A model generated the notes under the pieces. It ran no database searches. It was given only the letters and a program-made list of their open reading frames with translations, and was not told the DNA's origin. DNA of 64,000 nt from Rhodamnia argentea (taxonomy: Eukaryota > Streptophyta > Magnoliopsida > Myrtales > Myrtaceae): contig NC_063150.1 in NCBI RefSeq assembly GCF_020921035.1, forward strand, positions 22,057,826 through 22,121,825, read 5' to 3'. A program made the translations under genes and the position numbers. Shown piece after piece: positions 21,181-31,414 of this stretch; the stretch's first letter is position 1; every line of letters starts with the position of its first letter.

Positions 21181-21994
21181 CCGATGAATGCAAAATATAG
21201 GACATTTAAGGAGCTCATAAATGTTTGCATAGCTATTGAAACATTGTATTTAAATATTATGAAGCATGATCAAGCACAAAAAGAGATCAATTGGATTTTA
21301 AAATAAACTTATGGAAAACCATAAGTAATAAATGAATTTTCTGACGAGAAAATCCAAATGTATTTCATTCATTACTCACCCGAGAGTTCTTTTTTCACAC
21401 AAAAACCAGAATAGCTCATGAATTAATAACTAATAATCCAAATTAAAGAAATCTTGTAGACATAGGTTACCCTTGAGAAACGTACTAGAAACACAATAAT
21501 CCAATTAGTATTTAAATTAGCGAACTCTCCTTGGTAGCCCCATTTTGGGTATCATGACTTCGAAATAAATACAAAAATCTTCGTAAAAAAATCCAACTGA
21601 AAAATTAGATTAAAATCATTGCAATGTTGCAATGCTCCTATTTTATTTAGTTTACACAAAACACCGAATCACAAGAATATGTACACTAACATGTTTGAAG
21701 CTATTTAGAGATGCATTACTTCATAGTTTTCAATATATTTTCTTACGTGTCAATATCATAAATATATATTTTTTGTTAAACTTGTATACTTTTTCAAAAC
21801 TCCAACTAAATTATAAAAAAAAAAAAACTATGTATAAACCAGTGCAAAGAACAAGAGTTCAACTAGTAGTTTAGTATTCATGAAACCTCAAAATTAATTG
21901 TTAAGTATCTAATTTGTTGCTGGTAAATTCAGTTTTCAAATCACATTCGTTGCCTAAGTTGCATTTGCCATCCCTATGCATGAATGGAAACTTA

Positions 21995-22836
21995 GGGCAC
22001 GCATGATAACACTTCTGGAATTGGATTTTCGCTTTAGAAGTGCTTTTGGAGTAGAAATTCGCCTGGAGCAAAAATTCGTTTGGTAAAAATTTCTACTTCT
22101 AAAACAAATTTCTACTTCTGAAGTTGTTTTACCACCAACTTCAGAAGTTAAAAAAAAATAGCTTCTCCAACTCAAAAAATACTTCTCGCTTCACCCTCTT
22201 TTTGATCATACCCACATCCGCCAACCTCCATTGCCGTGGACCGTCGCCCGGTGCCGCCCATCGCCGACTTCAACTAACCACCGCCCACGACCACCGCCAA
22301 TCGCCGACCATCGCATGCTCCCGCCCACCAGAGACCTGCGTCGGCCGCCACCCGCCGATCGTCCCCGGTAGCCAACCACTGTCGACCTTCGCCCATCACC
22401 GCCCATGACCGCCAACCGCTGCCCGGCCCGCTAACCATCGATCATCGCGTCGGCCGCAGCCACCGCTATCGATTGGCCGTCTCCGACCACCAAAGTAAAA
22501 AAAAAAAAAATTTATGAAAATTAAATAATATTTTAATAATAATAATTATTTTTAAAGAAATTTAAAAAGTTCAAAAATGAAGTAAAAATTTTTCGACCGC
22601 CGATAATAATTTTTCATAGAATATTTTGTATTAATAATGTTTTCGAAGTAGAAATTTTCAACCTTTACCAAACGAATTTATCTGATCCGAAATAATTTCT
22701 AGAGTGGAAGTATAAAAATCAACTTCTACTTCTTAGGAGAAGTAGAAAAGTCAACTTCTACTTTTCGGGAGAAGTAGAAAAATCAACTTATGGCAAGAAA
22801 TTAATTTCTGAAGCAGAAGTGTTATCATGCGTGCCC
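21995..22836. mobile_element. 842-bp non-autonomous TIR element with TA target duplication
   Basis: The termini are perfectly inverted: left GGGCACGCATGATAACACTT, and the right end is its exact reverse complement (23 of the first 23 bases agree). The flanks are TA (21993-21994) and TA (22837-22838). Units A (about 5396-5407) and B (about 30036-30047) preserve the empty site 'ggaaccTTAAcc', confirming insertion into a TA. The subterminal DNA is rich in 'gaagtagaaa/tttctacttc' repeats; the middle (22205-22495) is a GC-rich 'ccgccgaccatcgcc' block. No transposase. A TA target suggests Tc1/mariner, but the termini are not the usual Stowaway ones. Confidence 0.88.
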
Positions 22837-23545
22837 TAACCAGTACATGTCGGCCTGTGTAATTCACACATACGCATGAAGGTTACTCTAATAAAGGCTA
22901 CTACATTTTTGTGTTATGATATTATTAAAGAAAAGTCAAGCGTAAATTTGTCTTGTGGAAAATATTATGATTTGAAAATAGTTATTTAAAAATGATCGAT
23001 TGTATCGCTTATAAAGATTAATAAATATAAAAATATTTTAGTTATTCATGAAAATATTTAATCATAACTATTGTCAACAATGAAAATATTTTTTATTGAT
23101 AGATTATTTCAAGTGATACAATTAATGAGTTTTAAGAAAATATTTTGCAATCATTTACTTTCTACGAAATAAATAGAGAGACCAAATAAACGGAGAGTAA
23201 TTTTTTTATTTTGTAAAAAATGAATCTTCTGCAAAATATTTTTCAAAAAATAATCGCTTATATCATTTAAGATAGTTAATAAATAGAAAATATTTTGATT
23301 ATCACCAATAATTTATGTCTAAATATGTTCATGGGCGACGAAAATACATTTTGTTCATTCAGTTTTATAAGAGATATAAACGATATTTTTAGTAAAGTAT
23401 TTTTCGACTTTTTTTCCGCGAAATAGAGCCTAAAATGAAAAAATGGATTAAGACCTTGGCTTCTCAATGCCTCTAGGTTGGACTGAAATCATTGGACCAA
23501 CCAAAATAATTTTTTGTTTCTCCTATGTTGAAACCCTAACTAGCA

Positions 23546-23995
23546 CCAATACGGACACGTGGCATGACACGCTAATACATTATTTCTTAAAAATAAAAAA
23601 ATTTGACACGTTGGGACACGTTGTATATTAAATATATTTTTATATTTATGTGATAGATTAACATGTATATATAAAATTATCATCAATGAATTTCTTCTTC
23701 TTCTTCTTCCTCTATAGGGATGCACGATTAGCTTTTTTTTTTGGTTGATTGAGTATATTAATTTTGTGGTAATTGGGTATATCACTTAAGTATATATAAA
23801 TTTGATAATTCAAATTTTGACCCCTATTTTATTAAAAATATTTAAAATTGACCCGTGCATATCCAAATAGCACCTCGAGATACTAGATTTGTGTGTTGCT
23901 GGCGTTTCTAAAGCGCCGACCACGTATTGGTCACATGTCAAAAAAGTGTCGGACATAACACGGCACGGAGGCCCCCGGAGAGTATCAATACTTTT
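23546..23995. other. Non-coding DNA between relic D and unit B
   Basis: Contains 'gacacgtggcatgacacg', 'ttgggacacgttg' and 'gtgtcggacataacacggcacgg' motifs of a kind common in degraded retroelements, and a (TTC)n run at 23693-23710. No gene or clear element boundaries were found. Confidence 0.4.
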
Positions 23996-24624
23996 TAATT
24001 GAAACCTCGTTGGCTAGCAATTAAAGGGGAAAATGTAGTCGGCAGTAGCATCGGCTCCTGTCTCCGCTGTCAATTCTCCAAGTAATTTAATATTTTTTTA
24101 CTAGTAAATCCGAGGAAAAAGGAGAGATTAAAGGGGAAAATAGTTTTGGACAAGACTTAGGAGGAGACAGGGGAATAAACTCTTCGATATGGTGGAGAGG
24201 TCTCCTAATAAGTTCTCTCCGTTTTCCCTCTCTTTAGGGAAGAAAAATATTTGGAGGGAACTTAGGAGCCTTCGGCGGGTAAAGGTAGACACCTGGTCAA
24301 TTTCAACTAAGGACCGTTGGGTAGGTAGGTATAATAGCCTCCCACGCCTAGAGTCACAAAAGGGAAGCTTTAGTTTCCCACTAGATGGACCCTTGCTTTG
24401 CACAATGTCTAAGTAACCAACTTATTCACCTAGTACCCCCGGTTACTTAGACACTGTACGAAGAGTGTCGGTGCTTCCTAATTGAAACCTCGTTGGTCAG
24501 AAAGTAAAGGCTTAACGCCGTTTGGTAGCATTAGCTCATGTCTCCGTTATCAGTTCTTTGAGTAATTCAATATTTTTTTACTAGTAAATCCAAGGAAAAA
24601 GTAGAGATTAAAGTGGAAAACGGT
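23996..24624. repeat. Direct repeat pair at the left edge of unit B (period 483)
   Basis: About 145 bases (23996-24141) recur at 24479-24624, both opening 'taattgaaacctcgttgg' and reaching 'actagtaaatcc'. Unit A has the equivalent second copy (about 400-548) and the tail of the first at the window edge. It may be a very small retroelement with terminal repeats; ends and primer site could not be confirmed. Confidence 0.6.
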
Positions 24625-24982
24625 TCATAAAGGACCTTTTCAAGTAAATTCCAATTAATCCTATGCATGAATTTCCTCTTTCCGAATTGAAATAATCTTA
24701 TTCCTAATTCGTCTTTTTGCCATGTTTGTTAAGAAAAAAATTGACTTACTCTATGACTAGCGATATCTCCCTACTTTTAAACTTTGATTGATCCTATTCT
24801 CATTATGTCAAAAATATAGGAAATAGGACCTATAAAACTTAAAAGAAGAATAAATGTTTTTATTGTCATAGAGAGATTTTTCGGTCATCTTATATTGTTC
24901 AAGGATTTCTTAATAAGGTTTATTTACTTTTTGGGTCCTTCCACAATACCGATAATATTTATGGAACTACAATATCATTAAT

Positions 24983-25791
24983 TAGGAGTGTGCATGATCC
25001 GGGCCAGTTGATTCCAAAGATTGAACCGTAAATCAGACCAGTAGTCCCGGTCCTCAAATTTGGGAATTGGACTGGATAGGGATCAACGGTTCGGTCCCAG
25101 TGGGACCGCTAACTCCAGGTGCTTATAGAAATCTAACCTTGGATCTATACTAATAACTTCAAATCTCAACCATCCAATCTAATAAAACATATAAATGAGT
25201 TTTTATAATCCTAAAATAATGAGAAAAGAGTTAAATTATGAAGAAAAACACTTAAGACAACTGAAACAGGATTATGTTCTTGCATCATTTTCCTTGAGTT
25301 AGAAAGAATCAAGCTCAAAGTGGAATTACAATTGTACTTCATTGAATCCAACCATGAACAAAATAACGGGTTTGCATATTATAGTCAAGACAAAATACAG
25401 ATTGAGTCAAGATAAAGCACGATTAGAGACCGCATATTGACAAAAGGCAAGAGGAGGCATGAAGTAAGCAAGCAAGAGGCGGTATCATGAAAGGAGAGAG
25501 TGGGGAGGCGAAGGCGAAAGGAGCGATCATCGAGCAGAGCTACTTCGTAAAAGTGAGACACGAGCATCAAACGAGAGGAGAGGAGCTAGTGTCGAAAAGA
25601 AGATGGAAAAATTAGGTTAACTAGTCTTTCAAAAATTTCTACTTTTTTTTTCTAATTGTATATGTATTATATATACTCGGGGCAATCCGATCCAGTCTCA
25701 TCCACCATGAAACCGGAGATTGAACTGCCCCCTCAAGGACCGGACCAACCTAGCCCAGCTAGTCCGATTTGATCCTGTTTGTTCATCCCTA
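24983..25791. mobile_element. Non-autonomous hAT-like element, unit B copy
   Basis: The ends are TAGGAGTGTGCA and, reverse-complemented, TAGGGATGAACA. The flanks are TCATTAAT (24975-24982) and TCATTGAT (25792-25799). It is the partner of 922-1687 and about 40 bp longer. No transposase. Confidence 0.8.
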
Positions 25792-26003
25792 TCATTGATG
25801 TTTTATACATAACTGGTTGACAATTTCTTAAGTTGAGAATAACAAGATACCGAAAAGAGAAATATTGATTGTTGTGTCTATTTCGTTATACTAATAAATA
25901 GTGCATGAACCTATTTATAAGTTTTATGGGATGCTATTAAGATAATAATAGCAATCGTAATCAATCGGAGATATGCATAATCCCGATAAATATGGAGAAT
26001 CAA

Positions 26004-26357
26004 GGGGAAATTTGTGTACGGCGTTCACTTGAGTGCCGTAACTTTCAAAACGTTCACTTAAGTGCCATAACTTTCAAAAATCGTTCACTTGAGTGCTACG
26101 TCGGAGCAAAATCGTTCATTTGAGTGCTACAATAACTTTTCCGGTATGCTACGTCAACTTTTTGGCGTGCCACGTCATCTTTTCGGCGTCTACAGTAACT
26201 TTTCCAGTTGCCGCGTCGGCTTTTCCGACCGCCATGTCAACATGGCACTCAAGTGAACGATTTTTAAAAGTTATGGCACTTAAGTGAACGTTTTGAAAGT
26301 TATGGCACTTAAGTAAATACCGTACAAAAGTTATGGCACTTCTAGTATACTTTTCCC
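26004..26357. mobile_element. Mutator-like MITE 1, present only in unit B
   Basis: The flanks GAGAATCAA (25995-26003) and GATAATCAA (26358-26366) form a 9-bp duplication with one mismatch. Unit A has one copy, uninterrupted, at about 1890. Long inverted arms of about 110 bp carry repeats of 'gttcacttaagtgccataac' and its complement around a short centre. Nine-base duplications and long arms are typical of Mutator-like elements. No coding sequence. Confidence 0.82.
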
Positions 26358-26551
26358 GATAATCAAGTAAATATCATTAATATCTTATTTGGCAAGTAGC
26401 TTATTTTTTTTTAATCTTTTTCTGGATTGTGGCAAGCAGCTTAATTGCATACCCAAGTTATGGAATCCCATTTAATGCTTTGTTGCTACGCTTTCATTTT
26501 CTTCAAATTTTGATTCCTTTCTCGTTTGAGTTCAGCAGTCTTGAGTAACAA

Positions 26552-26558
26552 TATAAAA
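26552..26558 (+). promoter_or_regulatory. Putative TATA box of secreted-peptide gene B
   Basis: TATAAAA lies 85 bases before the ATG, the same distance as TATAAG in copy A. Confidence 0.45.
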
Positions 26559-26636
26559 TTACTACCTGGCATAGAAAATCTGATGCATACAAATTGACAG
26601 TACCGGAGAGAAAGAACTCACAGAAAAACAAGCAAC

Positions 26637-26876
26637 ATGGAGAAACCCAACGGAAAGTGGGTGGCCATGATCTTCATGTTTGTTCTAGCTTTAGGCTTGA
26701 CTTATCGTCCAGTGATTGGGGCAAGAACACTTGTTGCTGCGAACCAAGTGAGAGATGAAGGGACAACTTTCCATCATCGCATGTTGGAGGAGGAACATCG
26801 TTGTTGGGGCAGGAAAATATGCGACCCCCTTCAGATTTCAAGTGTCGAGTCCACCGTCATTGAGAATCCCCAGTGA
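26637..26876 (+). CDS. Small secreted cysteine-containing peptide precursor, copy B
   Basis: A 79-residue partner of 2180-2419 with the same architecture: signal peptide (hydrophobic MIFMFVLALGL, ending near IGA), then ARTLVAANQVRDEGTTFHH, a two-cysteine loop CWGRKIC followed by DP, and a tail ending ENPQ. The mature core from ARTL to CDP differs from copy A at a single residue. By eye there are about 11 replacement and 5 silent changes over the 240 bases, concentrated in the signal peptide and near the C-terminus; this is compatible with weak constraint on the mature peptide. The frame upstream of the ATG is not open here, which fixes the start. Two Mutator-like insertions flank the gene, one about 280 bases upstream and one about 200 downstream. 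Function unknown. Confidence 0.57.
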   Translation: MEKPNGKWVAMIFMFVLALGLTYRPVIGARTLVAANQVRDEGTTFHHRMLEEEHRCWGRKICDPLQISSVESTVIENPQ

Positions 26877-27072
26877 ATAGCTTGTATCTTTGTTAATGAT
26901 GTATGCAAAAAGCATAAATAAATTTTGCAGGGTTTGATGATGCTTTTCTTTTTCTCCTTTGGTGAATGTAATTCTATCGTTGTTGAGACGGAGGATATTT
27001 GATTGGCTAAAGCGATAATTGGTGATTAATTTTTCCGGGCAGGCTGACATCGTATGTCGATATGTGTTTGCC

Positions 27073-27508
27073 GGCTAAAGTACACTAGAAGTGTCAAACT
27101 TGTGTATGACGCTCACTTTAGTGCCAAAACTTTAAAAACATCACTTGAGTGCCAATTTTTTTTAAAAACGACCACTTAAGTGCCAACTTCTTTTAAAAAC
27201 GATCATTTCGGTGCCAATTTCAATTTGAGCTGATGTAGCTTGCCGGAAATCCGACACATGCTATTTTTTTTTAATATTTAAGCTTACGTGGCTCGGTAGA
27301 GTTGACATTGAAGTAATTATTTTTAAAAAAATGGGCACTTAAATGATCGTTTTTCAAAAAAATTAGCACTTAAGTGATCGTTTTGAAAGTTTTGGTCTTG
27401 GAGTGATCGTTTTTTAAAAAATTTGGGACTTAAGTGATCGTTTTGAAAGTTTTTGATACTAAAGTGAGCCCCGTACACAAGTTTTGGCACTTGTAGTGTA
27501 CTTAAGCC
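27073..27508. mobile_element. Mutator-like MITE 2, present only in unit B
   Basis: A perfect 10-bp duplication TGTGTTTGCC flanks it (27063-27072 and 27509-27518); unit A has one copy at about 2607. Termini GGCTAAAGTACACTA and, reverse-complemented, GGCTTAAGTACACTA. The arms contain tandem 'cacttgagtgccaa/ggcacttaagtgatcg' motifs related to those of 26004-26357 and 57608-58680, so the three belong to one superfamily. No coding capacity. Confidence 0.9.
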
Positions 27509-27518
27509 TGTGTTTGCC

Positions 27519-29330
27519 CATTGATTAGACGAGAAGAAGCTTTCCGATCTCGCTATGCTGAGAAAATATTGTACATGTTGGCCCCTCCACGATCGAGCAT
27601 GGTTCTATGACCATTGCTCTCTTTCTCTCTCCAATTATACGGCACTCTCTCTCCTCTCTTTTGTGCGTCTTTAAGAAAAAGAACGAAGCCACTTTTTTTT
27701 TTTTTTGCAAGTTACTTTCCCTCTCTCGTTCCTAAGAGCCTCACCGGTCGCATCTCGAGCCGCCTCCGCCTCCGTCGTCACAAGGAGTATTAGAACCGAA
27801 CCGAAACCCGAATTGAACCAAACCGGAAGTTCGTGCATTTTGAGGGTGCATTTGTTTCATGAAAAATGAGTGATTTGAAAAATATTCTCCAAAAAGTAAT
27901 CACTTATATCTCTTACAAAAATAAACAAATAGAAAATTTTATCATTGTCTACAAAAATAGTCGGGCACGGAATTTTATCGATGGCGAAAATATTTTCGAA
28001 ATGCGAAACAAACGCATCCTCGGTTCATTTTGATTTTCAGTTCAGTTAATAATCAAAGAATTTGGATAATTTAACGAGTCGGTTTAGTTCGGATAACGGA
28101 TTTTAATTTCTCTTTCTCTTCCTTTCGTGCATGCTCACTCTCCTCTCTCACTCTTACTGTTCACTTCTCATCGGAGCCGTGGATGGCTCCCCTTCTTCTC
28201 TCTCTTCCTCTTCTTCTCTCTCCCTCTTTTCATCTTTGTGCTCCCTCTCGCTAGATGAGATCGGTGGACGGCTTCTCTCTCCCCCCTTTTCATCTCCTTG
28301 TCTCTCTCATCTTCTACCCAATCCTTTCTATTTTGGTTGCATCTCGTGACAAAACAAAACTCCCTACTTTCAATCTGTGGATATTATGCTGAATGGTGGA
28401 AGAAGAGATCGGTTTCAGCCATGGATGAGTTCTGACCAAATCCAGTCCCTTGGGAGTAGATGTGGAAGTGAGGCACCAGACGAAGGAGATGGCCAAGCTG
28501 GAGAGATGCAATGCCGACGAATCCTGCGGCAATGGCAGAACGAAGCACGCAGGTTGCGCTCCCGGTGGCCGACAAAGGAAAGGCGCGCTTTCATCTTAAC
28601 CATCATTAACATTCTTTGGAGAAATCGAATCAACGTACACACAACAAAGCACTAGAGATCTCAAACAAAAGAAAATAAAAAAATAAAAATAAAAATCAGA
28701 AAATCAAACTGAAAACTGAACCAAACCAAATTGAGTTTTTTTAATTCAGCTTGGTTCGAGACGAGTTTTGATTCGGTTCAAGCATATAAAATTAAAATGA
28801 ACCGAACCATCGACACCCTAGTTGTCGCCTAAAAGAGCCACTCCCTCTTTGTCACTCCCTAAGAGCCCCCGCCGATGGCCTCCCAAGCTTAGATCCGAAT
28901 GCCTCCACTACATCACCTTCGGGAGCCACTCCCTCTCTTTTGTGCTACCAAGAGCCCCCACCGATAGCCTCCCAATGTCAAATATGCCGCCTCCGCCTCG
29001 TTGTCTCTGTCTCCGGCGTGAACTGAAAATGGGAATTTTTAGAAATTGATTTGAAATAAGAGTTGATTCTTTCATTAATAAATTATATCTTTCCTATTTT
29101 GGAATGACTGGAGAAGGGTTTTTCGATAAATGAAAGGAGAACAAAATGAGGAAAGGAGAGTGGGTGAGTTGCAATTTTTACAACCGTCTAAGAATTGTTT
29201 GAAGCGATATGGTTCATGCCCTTAGAGGTGTTGGCTCTATCCGCCTCTTGGCGCCGCGGGGGGGCGCTGGGCTGGGCTAAAGTCAACTATCGACGAAGAG
29301 CCCTTTTTTTTTACCCAAAATAGGAGAATT
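27519..29330. other. Intergenic flank of unit B, no supported gene
   Basis: The counterpart of 2617-4411. ORFs at 28131-28655 overlap in several frames and have diverged from their unit A counterparts without keeping a protein frame. No gene is supported. Confidence 0.6.
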
Positions 29331-30344
29331 TGCACCTTTGAGGTTTCCGTTGGGGAAAATGATCAATAGTTGAGGATCATCTTACCGATTCGTCTCATTG
29401 ATTGAGACTCGATGCAAGCTTATATGCTATGACATGTGCAATGAAACTTCTACGAGAAATTCTCACACATTCAGCTTACTTTAGCCGATTGAACAAAGAA
29501 CCGGGCACTTTCATTTCTCAGAGTGTTCCAACTCCTATTCCAGCCGATTCAATCGAAAAGTAGGTGAACAACTCGAGTTTCGTACATTGTATTTAATATA
29601 ACGAAGCGTGATTTAAAATATAAAGAAATTAATTATTTGCCTAAAAGATATTTATTGAAAACCACGAGTAACTACCCTTGAGAAAAGTACTAAAACCGAA
29701 ATAATCCGATTGGTACTTAGGTTTGCATACTCTCTTGAGCAGCCCTATATTGGATATTTTGACATCAAAATAAGTACATACTCTTCGTAAAATCCAACCA
29801 CAACATTAAATTAAAATAATTGCAATGTCGCGATACTTCTATGTTATGTGGTTGACAAAAAAAAAACCTATCAAATCATAATAATATGTACACCGACATA
29901 TTTGAAGCAACTTGGAGATTCATTAGTTAATTCATTTTATTTTCTTCTGTGGTAATATCATTAACATATGGTTTTGCTTTCACTATACAAATCCCATGTG
30001 CCGCCCAAGTTGCGTGTGCCATGGAATGCATGAATGGAACCTTAACCAAGACACGTCGACGTGTGTAATCTATGCATGTTCATGAATAAATGATTTCAAT
30101 TCCTTGTGTTATGATCTTTCGAAGAAAAAAAAATAAATGTGCGCTTATTTAAAAAATTTCAAACATATATTCTGCAAATGACCACTTGTGTCGCTTACGG
30201 ATATTAATTAATAAAAAGGTTCATCATTTAAAACATATTTAGCCACAGCTATACAAATGATTATTAATTTTAATTTTTTTTTCAACTCATTTATTTTTGG
30301 TGAAATAACCGGAGTAAAATCACAAAATTGAATCTAGGGGAAAT

Positions 30345-31200
30345 TCCAAATAAAGGGTCTAAAATGCTCTCATTTTCTCAAATAAAGTCCTGAAATGGAT
30401 CTTATTTCAAATAAGGGCATGAAATGCCCTTTTTATTTCAAAGACGGGCTTGATTTTCTCTTTTTAATTTTCTTTTTCTTTTCTTCTCATTTCTAATTTT
30501 TTTCCTTTGTTTCGCTCAAACCGTCGCCTTTTTACCTTCCCTGGGCAATGCTTGTTATCTTCTCTTTCACATAGACAACTTAGAGGACTCTTGTAAAATT
30601 CTTACAAGTGAAGGGAACATTTCGACCATAGAAAAAGGGAAATTTCAACGCCTCTTCTAGTTCCCCAATCGACCCTTGGTGACGATCGCATCGCTCCTCC
30701 GGATCTATTCGTGGCGAGGCTCACAGAGGTCACACGATCCCAGCATTGCCACGGTTGGGGTTTGGCGACCTCCCGAACTCGCCGCGACTACCCAGTGCGA
30801 GACTTGAGGTTCGTCGTCCTCATCACCAGCGGTGGTGATTAACGATTTCCTTCTAGCGTTTTCGACTAAATGTGGCCCCTTAGGATTGTCGAGAGCTTCC
30901 ACAGAGAACTTGGCGACAAAATTGTTGAAATTGCCTCTCTTGGCCTCACCTTGCCGAGAGGCAAGGCTGCCCTTAACAGCCACAAGGGACGCCTCGCGGT
31001 GGCTAGCGAAGGCTAGGCGAGGGTCGCCAACCTCAAACAAAGGAGAAAAAAAAAGAAATGAGAAAAAAAAATCAGAAAAAGAAATGATGAAAATACTCTT
31101 GTGGGTCCTTCTTTCTTTGAAATAAACATAATACTTTAGACTCATATTTATAATGATGTCTATTTTAAATTTTTATTTGAGAAATTTTTTTGAAATTTTT
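30345..31200. mobile_element. Long inverted-repeat element with GC-rich core, unit B copy
   Basis: The counterpart of 5690-6590. Arms near 30345-30430 and 31090-31190 are inverted relative to each other, and the GC-rich core with 'gcctcaccttgccgagaggc' lies at about 30940-31030. Present in both units, so older than the duplication. No transposase. Confidence 0.55.
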
Positions 31201-31229
31201 CCTTTGATCAACGACCTCGGCTCTCTCTT

Positions 31230-31414
31230 CTCTGCTCTGGGTTGGGCTGGACCGACCCAAATAATCTTTTGTTGTTTAAGCCTCGTTCATCAGTAATCAA
31301 AACGTCGTCGCTGGGAGCATCATCTTCTGTCCGTTGTCAGTTCAGTTCAGTTCTCTGAGTTGAGAGAGCGAGAGAGACTGACGAGAAAGCTCTTCGACCT
31401 CGCTTCGCTTCGCC
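31230..31414 (+). promoter_or_regulatory. ARP9 promoter and 5' leader
   Basis: Contains 'ggttgggctggaccgaccc' (TGGGCY site II-type motif) about 170 bases before the ATG and a GA-rich leader ('gagagagcgagagag') just upstream of it. No TATA box is evident, which fits a housekeeping gene. Confidence 0.5.

Larger units (their letters stand above)
20660..23545 (+). repeat. Decayed ARP9 upstream flank without a gene (relic D)
   Basis: The order of blocks matches the upstream flank of units A and B: 'gaagtcaactgtcga' (20686), 'ggtgaaaatgatc' and 'ttcgtctcattgat' (20757-20810), 'gaacaaagaactgggcactttcatttct' (20907), 'acccttgagaaacgtacta' (21470), 'ttgcaatgttgcaatgctcct' (21620), and finally 'accaaccaaaataattttttgtttct' (23497), the promoter block. 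Insertions interrupt it at about 20990-21180 and 21995-22836. The ARP9 gene that should follow at about 23545 is absent. Confidence 0.78.

Noticed and set aside
23996..24624. Terminal-repeat retrotransposon in miniature (TRIM) defined by the 483-bp direct repeats
   Set aside because: No TG..CA borders, primer-binding site or target duplication could be confirmed, so only the direct repeats are reported.
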